Shown piece after piece: positions 7,810 to 16,232 of a DNA stretch of 64,000 nt. The stretch is from Roseimaritima multifibrata. Its GTDB lineage: Bacteria; Planctomycetota; Planctomycetia; Pirellulales; Pirellulaceae. The notes beneath the pieces were generated by a model that had not been told where the DNA came from, ran no database searches, and saw nothing but the letters and a program-made list of their open reading frames with translations. Made by a program: the position numbers and the translations under genes. How positions within the stretch are numbered: the stretch's first letter is position 1; the number at the start of each line of letters is the position of its first letter. The stretch covers positions 1,302,001 through 1,366,000 of the forward strand of contig NZ_CP036262.1 in NCBI RefSeq assembly GCF_007741495.1, given 5' to 3'.

Positions 7810-9303
7810 GTGAATATCGTTATTATCTCCACTGAAGCCGTTCCATTCGCTAAAACCGGAGGATTGGCCGACGTCTGTGGAGCCTTACCCGTGCAACTGG
7901 CACAGCGGGGCCACCAGGTCAGCCTGATCATGCCGGGGTTCCGGCAGATTCGAGCGGCAGGCCGAGACATCGAAGAAACCGACCTGTCGGTTCGGGTGTC
8001 GATCGATGGTCGCGAAATTGCGGCCAAGATTTCTCGCTCGACGCTGCCCGATTCGGATGTGCCTGTCTACTTTATCAACCAACCGGAGCTGTTTGATCGG
8101 GCTCAGCTGTACGGTGATGAGAAGGGCGATTACCGTGATAATTGCCTGCGGTTCGCTTTCTTTTCGCGAGCCTGCTTGGGGGCGATCACGCGTTTGGATC
8201 TCCAGCCAGATATCGTTCACTGCAATGACTGGCAGACGGGACTAGTGCCAGCTTATATCTCAGAGGATTTCGAGCAGCATCCGTGGATGAACCGTGCCGC
8301 TTCGCTGATGACGATCCATAACATGGCTTACCAGGGGGTTTTTCCCAAAGAGAACTTATCCCTGACCGGATTCGATTGGGGACAGTTCCACCACAATGGT
8401 TTGGAATTCTATGACCAAATCAATCTGCTTAAAACCGGAATTCAGTACGCCGACACGGTCACCACGGTCAGTGCTCGGTATGCCGAAGAAATCCAGACCG
8501 AAGAACATGGGTGTGGCTTGCAGGGAGTCCTGCAAGCACGCTCCGAATCGCTGTTTGGAGTTCCAAACGGTATCGATACCGGGATCTGGAATCCGCAAAC
8601 CGATCCTCATCTTGCCGCAAACTATTCGCTCGATAATTGGGCCGAAGGTAAAAACGCAAATAAGCGAGCCATCCAGGAACGGTTTGGGATGGAGGTCGAT
8701 CATGAAGCACCGGTGATCGGATTGGTGGGAAGGCTTGCGGAGCAGAAAGGCTGGGAACTGGTTATCGAATCGATGCAGCACTTTTTGGCAAGCGGCCACG
8801 AAGCTCAGTGGGTTGTGCTTGGCACCGGAGCACCGCACTATCACGATGCTCTAACACAGCTAGCGGAAAAATACTCGGGACGGCTGGGCCTGCATCTAGG
8901 GTTTTCGGATGCGTTGGCGCATCAGATCGAAGCCGCCTCCGACATCTTCTTAATGCCCAGTCGTTATGAACCGTGCGGGCTGAATCAGCTGTACAGCCTC
9001 CGCTATGGAACCGTCCCGGTCGTCAATCCAACAGGTGGATTAGCCGATACGGTCGTCGATACCTGTGAGCAAACTTTGGCGGAGAAAACCAGTTCCGGAT
9101 TCTATCTCAGTACTTTTGACGCGCCGGGTTTGACCGCCGCGCTCTCAAAGGCCTTGCGAATCCGATCGCAGGAGCCGGAAAAGTGGTCGCAAATCGTCAC
9201 AACCGGAATGCAGCAAGATTGGTCGTGGGGACGGAGTGCGGACCGGTATGTGCAGATCTATGGCGATACGGCAGCCCGTAAGGGGAGGAAAGTGCGAATT
9301 TAA
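7810..9303 (+). CDS. glgA: Glycogen synthase (ADP-glucose:glucan glucosyltransferase)
   Basis: 497 aa, the usual GlgA length. It transfers glucose from ADP-glucose to growing alpha-1,4-glucan in the cytoplasm. The N-terminal GT5 domain starts IISTEAVPFAKTGGLADV with the KTGGLAD nucleotide-sugar loop; the C-terminal GT1-type domain has GLVGRLAEQKG and the acidic PSRYEPCGLNQLYSLRYGTVP motif. The GTG start at 7810 is preceded by GGGAAG at a suitable distance. It heads a same-strand block with a GalT-like enzyme, a GH57 enzyme and a pyrophosphatase. A TATAAA at 7761-7766 could be part of its promoter but no good -35 was found. Confidence 0.93.
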   Translation: MNIVIISTEAVPFAKTGGLADVCGALPVQLAQRGHQVSLIMPGFRQIRAAGRDIEETDLSVRVSIDGREIAAKISRSTLPDSDVPVYFINQPELFDRAQLYGDEKGDYRDNCLRFAFFSRACLGAITRLDLQPDIVHCNDWQTGLVPAYISEDFEQHPWMNRAASLMTIHNMAYQGVFPKENLSLTGFDWGQFHHNGLEFYDQINLLKTGIQYADTVTTVSARYAEEIQTEEHGCGLQGVLQARSESLFGVPNGIDTGIWNPQTDPHLAANYSLDNWAEGKNANKRAIQERFGMEVDHEAPVIGLVGRLAEQKGWELVIESMQHFLASGHEAQWVVLGTGAPHYHDALTQLAEKYSGRLGLHLGFSDALAHQIEAASDIFLMPSRYEPCGLNQLYSLRYGTVPVVNPTGGLADTVVDTCEQTLAEKTSSGFYLSTFDAPGLTAALSKALRIRSQEPEKWSQIVTTGMQQDWSWGRSADRYVQIYGDTAARKGRKVRI

Positions 9304-9404
9304 GGATTCTTCTACAAAAAGTTTTTGTGAAAAAAACGCTGCCAGCACTCGGTGGCGGAGGATTTGCACTGTAGGATGTTCCCCCCAGAGGCCGATGGGC
9401 AACA

Positions 9405-9425
9405 CACCCTCCTTAATTGAGGGTG
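9405..9425 (+). other. Hairpin between glgA and the GalT-like gene
   Basis: CACCCTC (9405-9411) and GAGGGTG (9419-9425) form a 7-bp stem with a 7-base loop. No T-run follows, so it is not a standard terminator. A TATAAT word at 9513-9518 in the same gap could be a -10 element for the next gene, without a matching -35 at normal spacing. Confidence 0.3.
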
Positions 9426-9548
9426 GTTCGCAAGAGACTGCATGAAATTAGGATTCTGCAGCGAAGACACTAAACAGTGTGCTTGCTAACACAACCCTCT
9501 CGGGGCAACCAGTATAATTTCCTCCTTTCAGTGGAAGAGGACATGATC

Positions 9549-10808
9549 ATGAGTGATCTACGCAATCGCATCGATGATTCTTCGTCGATCAGGCAATCCT
9601 CTTCCTCGGCAATTTCGGTGTCGTTAAAGACCGCGACGTCGAGTGAGCAAGCGCCACCGGCGGACTACATCCCCGGTCGATTTGGGGCACTCAGCGAACT
9701 TCGCCTGGACGTGCTTACCGGCCGTCAGACCATTTTTGCAACCAGCCGAGGCGACCGCCCGGTTGAAGCGGCTCCGCCCGATGTTGTTTCGGAACCGTTT
9801 GGCATCTGCCCCTTCTGCGAAGGGAATGAAAAATTTACCCCGATGACGCTGCTGTCGATTCCTAATGATGAGGATCCGGACAGCTGGTTGGTGCGCGTCG
9901 TCGACAACAAATTCCCTGCCGTTACCTGGCGAGGTCTTGCGGGAAAAGAAAATAAACGGCTCCCTTCTGGATTGAAGTGGAAAAATCAGTCCAACCGGCG
10001 TTCGCCGCAGCGGCGTGGTAGTGTCGGGCTGTTCGATTCCGCGCCGGTTGCCGGCGGCCACGAAGTGGTGATCGAATCGCCTTGGCATTCGCACTCGATT
10101 GTCGATCTGAATGTCGATCATTTGACCAAGGTTTATCAAGCGATTGCCCTCCGGATTGGTGCCTGGAGCAAAGTTCCTGGAGTCGAGTACATCTCGGTCT
10201 TCAAAAACGTTGGCTCGCGAGCCGGTGCCTCCCTCAGCCACGCTCATAGTCAGTTGATCACGACCGCGGCACTTCCTCCGCGTGTTGCCGATACGATGCT
10301 TCGGTCGGGGACTCACTTCGACCAGACGGGCTGCTGCCTGCAGTGCGATCTGCTGCGTTCGGAGTTAGAAACTGGGCAGCGGATTGCATTTACGACGGAG
10401 CATTTTGTCGCCTATTGCCCATTTGCGTCTTCTCTACCTTACCTAACCCGGATCTTGCCCCGGAAACACGGAGCTCGGTTCGAAGATTCTTCTCCAGCAG
10501 TCCTGGCAGACCTAGCTCAATTGACTCGCCGTCTGGTCCAATGTTTCGAGACGCTGTTCCCGGAAGTTTCGTATAATTACGTCCTCCACACGCAGCCGCC
10601 AGCTGTGTCGAACGAGGAACCATTCCATTGGTCGATGGAGTGGATGCCTCGTGTGACGACTCAGGCAGGCTTCGAATTTGCATCCGATTGTTACATTAAC
10701 CCGACTTTACCCGAAACCGCGGCGGCCGCACTTCGGGAAGTAGCCCGACAAACCAACCCCTTACGGGGTTCACGTCCGAGAACCGGCCATTCTGTCATAG
10801 AAAGATAA
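9549..10808 (+). CDS. galT: GalT-like nucleotidyltransferase/phosphorylase (HIT superfamily)
   Basis: The ATG at 9549 is preferred over 9543 because GGAAGAGG (9533-9540) then lies 8 bases upstream; this gives 419 aa. Zinc-type cysteines CPFC are at residues 87-90 and the catalytic histidine triad reads SLSHAHSQ (His231, His233), in the S-H-x-H-S-Q form rather than the classical H-P-H-x-Q of Leloir GalT. The first 40 residues are Ser-rich and probably disordered. It would transfer a nucleotidyl group via a covalent histidine intermediate. The position directly after glgA makes ADP-glucose a plausible substrate, as reported for plant GalT-like ADP-glucose phosphorylase. The family is clear, the substrate is inferred. 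Confidence 0.75.
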   Translation: MSDLRNRIDDSSSIRQSSSSAISVSLKTATSSEQAPPADYIPGRFGALSELRLDVLTGRQTIFATSRGDRPVEAAPPDVVSEPFGICPFCEGNEKFTPMTLLSIPNDEDPDSWLVRVVDNKFPAVTWRGLAGKENKRLPSGLKWKNQSNRRSPQRRGSVGLFDSAPVAGGHEVVIESPWHSHSIVDLNVDHLTKVYQAIALRIGAWSKVPGVEYISVFKNVGSRAGASLSHAHSQLITTAALPPRVADTMLRSGTHFDQTGCCLQCDLLRSELETGQRIAFTTEHFVAYCPFASSLPYLTRILPRKHGARFEDSSPAVLADLAQLTRRLVQCFETLFPEVSYNYVLHTQPPAVSNEEPFHWSMEWMPRVTTQAGFEFASDCYINPTLPETAAAALREVARQTNPLRGSRPRTGHSVIER

Positions 10809-10846
10809 AACGATTCTGTCTTTGTGACCGATAAGGTTGGTGAAGA

Positions 10847-13051
10847 ATGGATCGACACTCACAATCGCTAGCGGTCAACATGCAACCACACGTTCATCTC
10901 TGCCTGGTACTGCACAATCACCAGCCTATTGGCAATTTCGACGGGATCTTCGAAGCCGCCTATCAGGACAGCTATCTGCCGTTCCTGGAAGTCTTCGAGC
11001 CCTACGAGCGCCTAAATCTGTCGCTTCATACAAGCGGCCCTTTGATGCTCTGGTTGGCGGACCATCATCCCGAATATATCGATCGTGTGCGAGCATTGGT
11101 CGAAGCGGGACGCATTGAAATCGTCGGCGGGCCGCAGTACGAGCCGATCATGACGATGCTGCCGCAGCGTGACCAGATCGGACAGATCCAGTCCTACGCT
11201 CAATGGCTGCGCCGTAAATTTGGGGTGACACCCGCCGGAATGTGGACTCCTGAGCGAGTCTGGGAATCGGGGTTAACCGCGTCGGTCGCCCAAGCGGGAA
11301 TCCAGTACACGGTGTTGGATGATTTCCACTTCCGCGCCGCTGGCGTGACCCAAGAGGAAATGACCGGATACTTCCTGACCGAAGATGACGGGCACATGCT
11401 GCGGATCTTCCCCGGCAGTGAACGCCTGCGGTATTCGATTCCCTTTTTGGCCGCCGATGAAACGATCCGCTACTGCCGCGAAGTCGCCGAGCAGCATCCG
11501 GGGGCAGTGTTAACCTTTGGGGACGATGGCGAGAAATTCGGCACCTGGCCCGACACCCAGGCGCACGTCTATGAACGAGGCTGGCTGCGTAGTTTCTTCA
11601 ACGCGCTGTCCGACAACGCTGAATGGTTGCACGCGACCACGCTAGCCCAGGCCGTTGCCCAAACCAAACCGGTTGGCAAGGTCTATCTGCCCGACAGCAG
11701 CTACCGCGAAATGTCCGAATGGGCGTTGCCGGTGGAACAGCAGCAGAGCCTTGATGATGTTATCCACGACTTTGAAGGGGACCCTCGCTGGGATTCCTTG
11801 AAGGCATTTGTTCGTGGCGGTTACTGGCGTAATTTCAAAGTCAAATACGCCGAAACCAACGAAATGTACGCTCGCATGATGGATGTCAGTCGACGCCTGG
11901 CGGAAGCTCGTGAAGAAGGTTTGGACGCCGGGGAATTGGCGGTCGCTCAGGATCACCTTTACCGTGGCCAATGCAATTGCCCTTACTGGCATGGTGCTTT
12001 TGGTGGGGTTTACCTGCCGCATTTGAGAAATGCGATTTACCAACACCTGATCGAAGCCGATTCGATCTTGGAACGTGCCGCCCGTGGACCTCATTCGCGA
12101 TGGGCGGAAGGGACTGCGGAAGATTACGATTTTGACGGTCAGAACGAAGTGCGGATGTCGACCGATCAGATGGTCGCTTGGGTTTCCCCGGGGCGTGGCG
12201 GACGGATTGTCGAATGGGACCTGCGAGCGATTTCGCACAACCTGCTGGCGACGATGCAACGCCGGCCCGAAGCCTACCATCGCAAGGTGCTAACCGGTCC
12301 CAATGCTACGGAAGGCGAAGTCGCAAGTATCCATGACCGAGTGGTCTTCAAGCAAGAAGGTTTGGAGCAACGTCTGCAGTACGATCGCTTCCCGCGTAAA
12401 TCGTTGATGGATCATTTCTACGACGAACAGACTACGTTGTCCGCCGTCCAGAATAATGATGCCCAGGAACGTGGCGATTTCGTTGATTTGCCGTTCCAGG
12501 CCAAGCTTCGCCGCGCTTCCGATCGAGTGCAGTTGCGGATGCATCGTGAAGGGAACGCCTGGGGAATTCCCCTGACGATCACCAAAGCGATCACCATGAC
12601 CGCGGGATCCGACACGGTGGAAATCACCTATTTGCTGGAAAATCTGCCTCCCGGGCAAGTGATGCACTTTGGGATTGAATTCAATTTTGCAGGATTGCCG
12701 TCCGGAGCCGATGACCGCTTCTTCACCGATGCTGCAGGCAATCGCTTGGGGCAGTTAGGGGAATCGCAGGATTTGTCCGACACCACCGGGCTGATGCTGT
12801 CCGATCAATGGTTGGGGATTGATATCGGTTTGGATATCGATCGTCCGAGCGGAATCTGGGCGTTTCCGATCGAAACGGTCAGCCAAAGTGAAGGTGGCTT
12901 TGAATTAGTTCATCAAAGTGTCTGTGTTCAACCACATTGGCTGGTTAGTGGGGATGCCGAGGGCCGTTGGGCGGTTAAGATGTGGGTTCAGAATCGTTGT
13001 CGTAATTCGACGGCGATCGAATCATCTAGCACCCAAACCACTACGGTTTAG
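10847..13051 (+). CDS. GH57 alpha-amylase / 4-alpha-glucanotransferase
   Basis: 734 aa. The GH57 barrel opens with HLCLVLHNHQPIGNF; the motif GMWTPERVWE holds the predicted nucleophile Glu136 and FGDDGEKFG the acid/base Asp226 or Asp227. Middle and C-terminal parts match the DUF1925/DUF1926 arrangement of Thermococcus-type glucanotransferases, as does the length. It should disproportionate or trim alpha-1,4-glucans in the cytoplasm; no signal peptide is seen. It starts 38 bp after the GalT-like gene and precedes the pyrophosphatase by 71 bp, so an alpha-glucan operon is likely. An alternative ATG is at 10880. Amylase and glucanotransferase cannot be separated from sequence alone. Confidence 0.85.
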   Translation: MDRHSQSLAVNMQPHVHLCLVLHNHQPIGNFDGIFEAAYQDSYLPFLEVFEPYERLNLSLHTSGPLMLWLADHHPEYIDRVRALVEAGRIEIVGGPQYEPIMTMLPQRDQIGQIQSYAQWLRRKFGVTPAGMWTPERVWESGLTASVAQAGIQYTVLDDFHFRAAGVTQEEMTGYFLTEDDGHMLRIFPGSERLRYSIPFLAADETIRYCREVAEQHPGAVLTFGDDGEKFGTWPDTQAHVYERGWLRSFFNALSDNAEWLHATTLAQAVAQTKPVGKVYLPDSSYREMSEWALPVEQQQSLDDVIHDFEGDPRWDSLKAFVRGGYWRNFKVKYAETNEMYARMMDVSRRLAEAREEGLDAGELAVAQDHLYRGQCNCPYWHGAFGGVYLPHLRNAIYQHLIEADSILERAARGPHSRWAEGTAEDYDFDGQNEVRMSTDQMVAWVSPGRGGRIVEWDLRAISHNLLATMQRRPEAYHRKVLTGPNATEGEVASIHDRVVFKQEGLEQRLQYDRFPRKSLMDHFYDEQTTLSAVQNNDAQERGDFVDLPFQAKLRRASDRVQLRMHREGNAWGIPLTITKAITMTAGSDTVEITYLLENLPPGQVMHFGIEFNFAGLPSGADDRFFTDAAGNRLGQLGESQDLSDTTGLMLSDQWLGIDIGLDIDRPSGIWAFPIETVSQSEGGFELVHQSVCVQPHWLVSGDAEGRWAVKMWVQNRCRNSTAIESSSTQTTTV

Positions 13052-13122
13052 GCTCGCCAGGTTAGGCTCGACCCCTTACTTGACTGGTGGCAAATCCTTC
13101 TGCCACCGAACTGGACCACAGA

Positions 13123-14790
13123 ATGCCCTTACTGGTTTTTGGACATCGCAATCCTGATACCGATGCGATTTGCGCTGCCCTGGCGTATGCGAACCTGCTG
13201 CGACAAACCACGCACCCCGACGCGGTGGCGGCCTGTTGCGGTCCAGCCAACCGACGAACCGAATTCGCTCTGAAGCGATGTGGACTGGAACCGCCGCGGA
13301 TTATCATGGACGTTCGTCCCGAAGTGGAGGATGTCTGTCACCGCGATGTCGTCACGGCAGAGGAAAGCGAGGTCTTCTACGAAGTCTATCGCCGGCTGAA
13401 AAAGCATGAACTGCGAAGCATTCCAGTGCTTGATAAGGATCAAACATTGGTCGGAATCCTCAGCCTTCTGTCGGTGATGGAGCTGATTTTTGACGGCGAA
13501 CATGACGCCCGGATTTCACGCTGCGTCTCGTCCAGCCTTGAGAAAATCCGCCGCGCCGTCGACGGTTGGTATCAGAACGAAGTCGAAGTCGATAAGCGAC
13601 AGGACTTCATGGTGATGGTGGGGGCGATGAGTGCCGAAAAGTTCACCGAAAAAATGGGGGCACTGCCGCATCGCGACACGCTGGTCGTTAGCGGTGACCG
13701 CCCTACCATCCAATTGCCTGCCCTTGAACGAGAGGTTCGTGGGTTGATGGTTACCGGTGGTTTTGAACTTTCGCCGGGTTTGTTGCAGATCGCCAAAGCA
13801 AACGGCGTGACGGTCATCGTTAGTCCCTACGACACCGCCACCACGACGATGCGGATTAAGTCCGCACGTGCCATCTTGCCGGCCGTGGAACGCAATTTCG
13901 TTTCGCTTTCCGCAAAACAGCCGATCGAAGAGGCTCGCCAGCAAATCGCTCGATCCAATCAAGCCGTTTTTCCTGTCCTCGAGGACGATGGTTCCTTGAT
14001 CGGTGTGCTTTCAAAATCCGATTTGGTGAATCCGCCAAAACCCCAATTGGTTTTGGTGGACCATAACGAATTAGGGCAAGCGGTTGACGGAGCCGAAGGA
14101 GCCGAAATCCTGGAGGTCCTTGATCATCATCGCTTGGGAGGAAGCCTGCGTTCGACTCAGCCAATGCGGTTTATCATGGAACCTGTCGGGTCGACATGCA
14201 CCCTTGTCGCACAGCGATATCGAATGCACGGAATCGATCCCACTCCAGGGATGGCGCTATGTATGGCTTCGGGGATTATCTCCGATACGCTTTTCTTGCG
14301 TTCGCCAACAACCACCGATGTCGATCGCAATGTCATTGATTGGCTGGCAGGATTCTGTGATACCGATTTGGAATCCTTTGCGAAAGAATTTTTCGAAACC
14401 GGATCCGCCCTGCGAGTTAGCAACGCCGAGCGAGTCGTCGGCGAAGATTGCAAGGAATTCGAAGAACATGGGCACCGATTCTCGATCTCGCAGATCGAAG
14501 AGATTGGCTTTGACTTGTTCTGGAGCCGGAAGGACGAACTTGCAGATGCACTTGAGCAACTGACGGTCAGCCGGAATCTTGATTTCTCCGCATTGATGAT
14601 CACCGATATCGCGACCAACGGCAGCCTGCTGTTGATGTCGCGAGAACCCGCTTGCTGGGAAGAGATCAATTATCCACGCGTCGATTTGAAACTTTACAAA
14701 TTGGACAACGTGGTAAGCCGTAAAAAGCAATTGTTGCCGCTCTTCAGCAGCCTGCTAGAAACCGGCGGCGATCATTCCGACGCACGTTAA
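13123..14790 (+). CDS. ppaC: Manganese-dependent (family II) inorganic pyrophosphatase with CBS and DRTGG domains
   Basis: The ATG at 13123 is preferred over an in-frame GTG at 13087 because it puts GHRNPDTDAI at residue 7, as in the family. The 555-aa protein has the DHH fold split by a regulatory insert: the metal-binding N-terminal motif, a CBS pair (one near residues 75-120, the other about 245-305) around a DRTGG-like domain, then VDHNE, the LDHH motif and a DHHA2-type C-terminal half. It hydrolyses pyrophosphate to phosphate; CBS-PPases are controlled by adenine nucleotides. Placed after glgA and GH57, it could drive ADP-glucose formation. Family assignment is firm. Confidence 0.88.
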   Translation: MPLLVFGHRNPDTDAICAALAYANLLRQTTHPDAVAACCGPANRRTEFALKRCGLEPPRIIMDVRPEVEDVCHRDVVTAEESEVFYEVYRRLKKHELRSIPVLDKDQTLVGILSLLSVMELIFDGEHDARISRCVSSSLEKIRRAVDGWYQNEVEVDKRQDFMVMVGAMSAEKFTEKMGALPHRDTLVVSGDRPTIQLPALEREVRGLMVTGGFELSPGLLQIAKANGVTVIVSPYDTATTTMRIKSARAILPAVERNFVSLSAKQPIEEARQQIARSNQAVFPVLEDDGSLIGVLSKSDLVNPPKPQLVLVDHNELGQAVDGAEGAEILEVLDHHRLGGSLRSTQPMRFIMEPVGSTCTLVAQRYRMHGIDPTPGMALCMASGIISDTLFLRSPTTTDVDRNVIDWLAGFCDTDLESFAKEFFETGSALRVSNAERVVGEDCKEFEEHGHRFSISQIEEIGFDLFWSRKDELADALEQLTVSRNLDFSALMITDIATNGSLLLMSREPACWEEINYPRVDLKLYKLDNVVSRKKQLLPLFSSLLETGGDHSDAR

Positions 14791-14834
14791 CGTGGGACGC
14801 TACTTCGCTGCTGCCGAGAGGGCCCGGTTTTGAG

Positions 14835-14857
14835 GCAGCGAAACATTGTTTTGCTGC
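14835..14857. terminator. Hairpin between convergent genes
   Basis: GCAGCGAAAC (14835-14844) pairs with GTTTTGCTGC (14848-14857), one G-T wobble, loop ATT. It sits in the 140-bp gap between the pyrophosphatase and the oppositely oriented epimerase, so it may stop transcription from both sides, but no T-run follows on either strand. Confidence 0.35.
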
Positions 14858-14930
14858 CGCGTCGGATCACTTGAAATGCCGCGGACTTCTGCCGGTCATG
14901 GAGACCGGCTTGGGGCGTTCGCTTTTGCGG

Positions 14931-15941
14931 TTAGGCGTTGTAGTACTCTCGGTACCACTTGATGAATCGATTGATGCCGGTTTCGATCGAGGTGGCTGGG
15001 CGGAAACCGACCGCTTCTTCCAGTGCATCGATATCGGCATAGGTCGCGGGGACGTCGCCAGCTTGCATCGGCAATAGATTCTTTTCGGCTTTTTGACCCA
15101 AAGCTTCCTCGATGACTTCGATGAAGTAATTCAGTTCAACCGGTTGGTTGTTGCCGATGTTATGGATCCGGTACGGAGCCATGCTGCTGCCCGGGTCGGG
15201 CTTGCTGCCGGTCCAGTCGGGATTGGCGGTCGCGGTATGCTCGGCGACTCGATAGACCCCTTCGACGATGTCGTCGATGTAGGTGAAGTCTCGTTGCATT
15301 TTTCCGTGATTGAAGACGTCGATTGGACGGCCTTCTAGGATCGCTTTGGTGAACAAGAACAACGCCATGTCGGGACGTCCCCAGGGGCCGTAGACCGTGA
15401 AGAAACGGAGTCCCGTGGTCGGCAGACCGTACAGATGGCTGTAGGTATGTGCCATCAGTTCGTTGGCCTTCTTGCTGGCCGCGTACAAACTGAGGGGATG
15501 GTCGACGTTATGGTGGACCGAAAAAGGCATTTCGGTGTTCGCCCCGTAAACGCTGCTACTGCTGGCATACGTTAGATGCGGGACCTTCGCGTGACGGCAC
15601 CCTTCTAGGATGTGCAGGAATCCGGTGATATTGGATTCGGTGTAGGTGTGTGGATGGGTCAACGAATAACGCACACCTGCCTGAGCCGCCAAATGGACAA
15701 CTCGATCAAACGAATGATCTGCGAACAGTTTCTCGATGGCCGCTCGATCGGCCAGATCGGCTTTGATAAATGAAAACTCGGGGTGTTTTTTGAGGATCGC
15801 CAAGCGATCCTCTTTTAACTGGACGCTGTAGTAGTCGTTGACACTATCAAGACCAACGACTCGGATTCCCTTCTTCAGCAGCAACTGCGATAGGTTAAAT
15901 CCAATAAAGCCAGCGGCTCCAGTTACCAGGTAGGTTTTCAT
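14931..15941 (-). CDS. NAD-dependent sugar epimerase, probably UDP-glucuronate 4-epimerase
   Basis: 336 aa extended [14 protein letters not shown] is the NAD-binding loop, SSSSVYG and YAASK supply the catalytic Ser and Tyr-xxx-Lys, and [17 protein letters not shown] matches the UDP-glucuronate 4-epimerase (CapI-type) substrate region. It would make UDP-galacturonate for surface polysaccharide. It lies 11 bp downstream of a 63-aa ORF on the same strand and is probably translated from the same message. Precise substrate inferred from motif similarity. Confidence 0.87.
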   Translation of the reverse strand: MKTYLVTGAAGFIGFNLSQLLLKKGIRVVGLDSVNDYYSVQLKEDRLAILKKHPEFSFIKADLADRAAIEKLFADHSFDRVVHLAAQAGVRYSLTHPHTYTESNITGFLHILEGCRHAKVPHLTYASSSSVYGANTEMPFSVHHNVDHPLSLYAASKKANELMAHTYSHLYGLPTTGLRFFTVYGPWGRPDMALFLFTKAILEGRPIDVFNHGKMQRDFTYIDDIVEGVYRVAEHTATANPDWTGSKPDPGSSMAPYRIHNIGNNQPVELNYFIEVIEEALGQKAEKNLLPMQAGDVPATYADIDALEEAVGFRPATSIETGINRFIKWYREYYNA

Positions 15942-15952
15942 GATCTCAATAA

Positions 15953-16144
15953 TTAAAAACGTTCGTCTGCGTACGCAGGCTCACTATGGGGAACGATTCG
16001 GGTTACGTTGACCTTCGTCCGCCGGAGTTCATCGATTTCTACCGTCATCCGTTGAATCAGATTGGCGATTTCGGTTCCAGCGGTTTCGCCGATATGGACA
16101 GTTAACGCTTTGCGGGCATTGTAGCTTAGTCCGGTCGATTTCAT
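15953..16144 (-). CDS. Small conserved-looking protein, unknown function
   Basis: 63 aa starting at an ATG with a GGAGG five bases upstream (complement of 16150-16154), one of the best ribosome-binding sites in the window, which supports a real gene. The middle (about residues 18-45) is predicted helical with a heptad-like pattern ([18 protein letters not shown]). There is no membrane segment or cysteine. It precedes the epimerase by 11 bp and is separated from glmS by a terminator-like hairpin, so it probably forms a two-gene unit with the epimerase. The family is not recognised. Confidence 0.65.
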   Translation of the reverse strand: MKSTGLSYNARKALTVHIGETAGTEIANLIQRMTVEIDELRRTKVNVTRIVPHSEPAYADERF

Positions 16145-16189
16145 GAGAGCCTCCAGGCAATGAAAAAAGAAGAATCAAAAACAACGATC

Positions 16190-16212
16190 GTAGGCCTTAA
16201 ATTCAAGCCTAC
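16190..16212 (-). terminator. Probable terminator after glmS
   Basis: Read on the minus strand, GTAGGCTT pairs with AAGGCCTAC (one bulged base) around a six-base loop, and a T-rich stretch containing GTTTTTG follows seven bases later. It begins 20 bases past the glmS stop. Confidence 0.45.
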
Positions 16213-16232
16213 TTTGGGTTCACGGCAAAAGC

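Noticed and set aside
6726-8027. Long antisense ORF across the pseudokinase N-terminus and glgA start
   Set aside because: It overlaps two well-supported genes and has no domain; it is a shadow of the kinase gene frame.
9513-9518. TATAAT as promoter for the GalT-like gene
   Set aside because: No -35 hexamer at 15-19 bases upstream; noted only within the gap entry.
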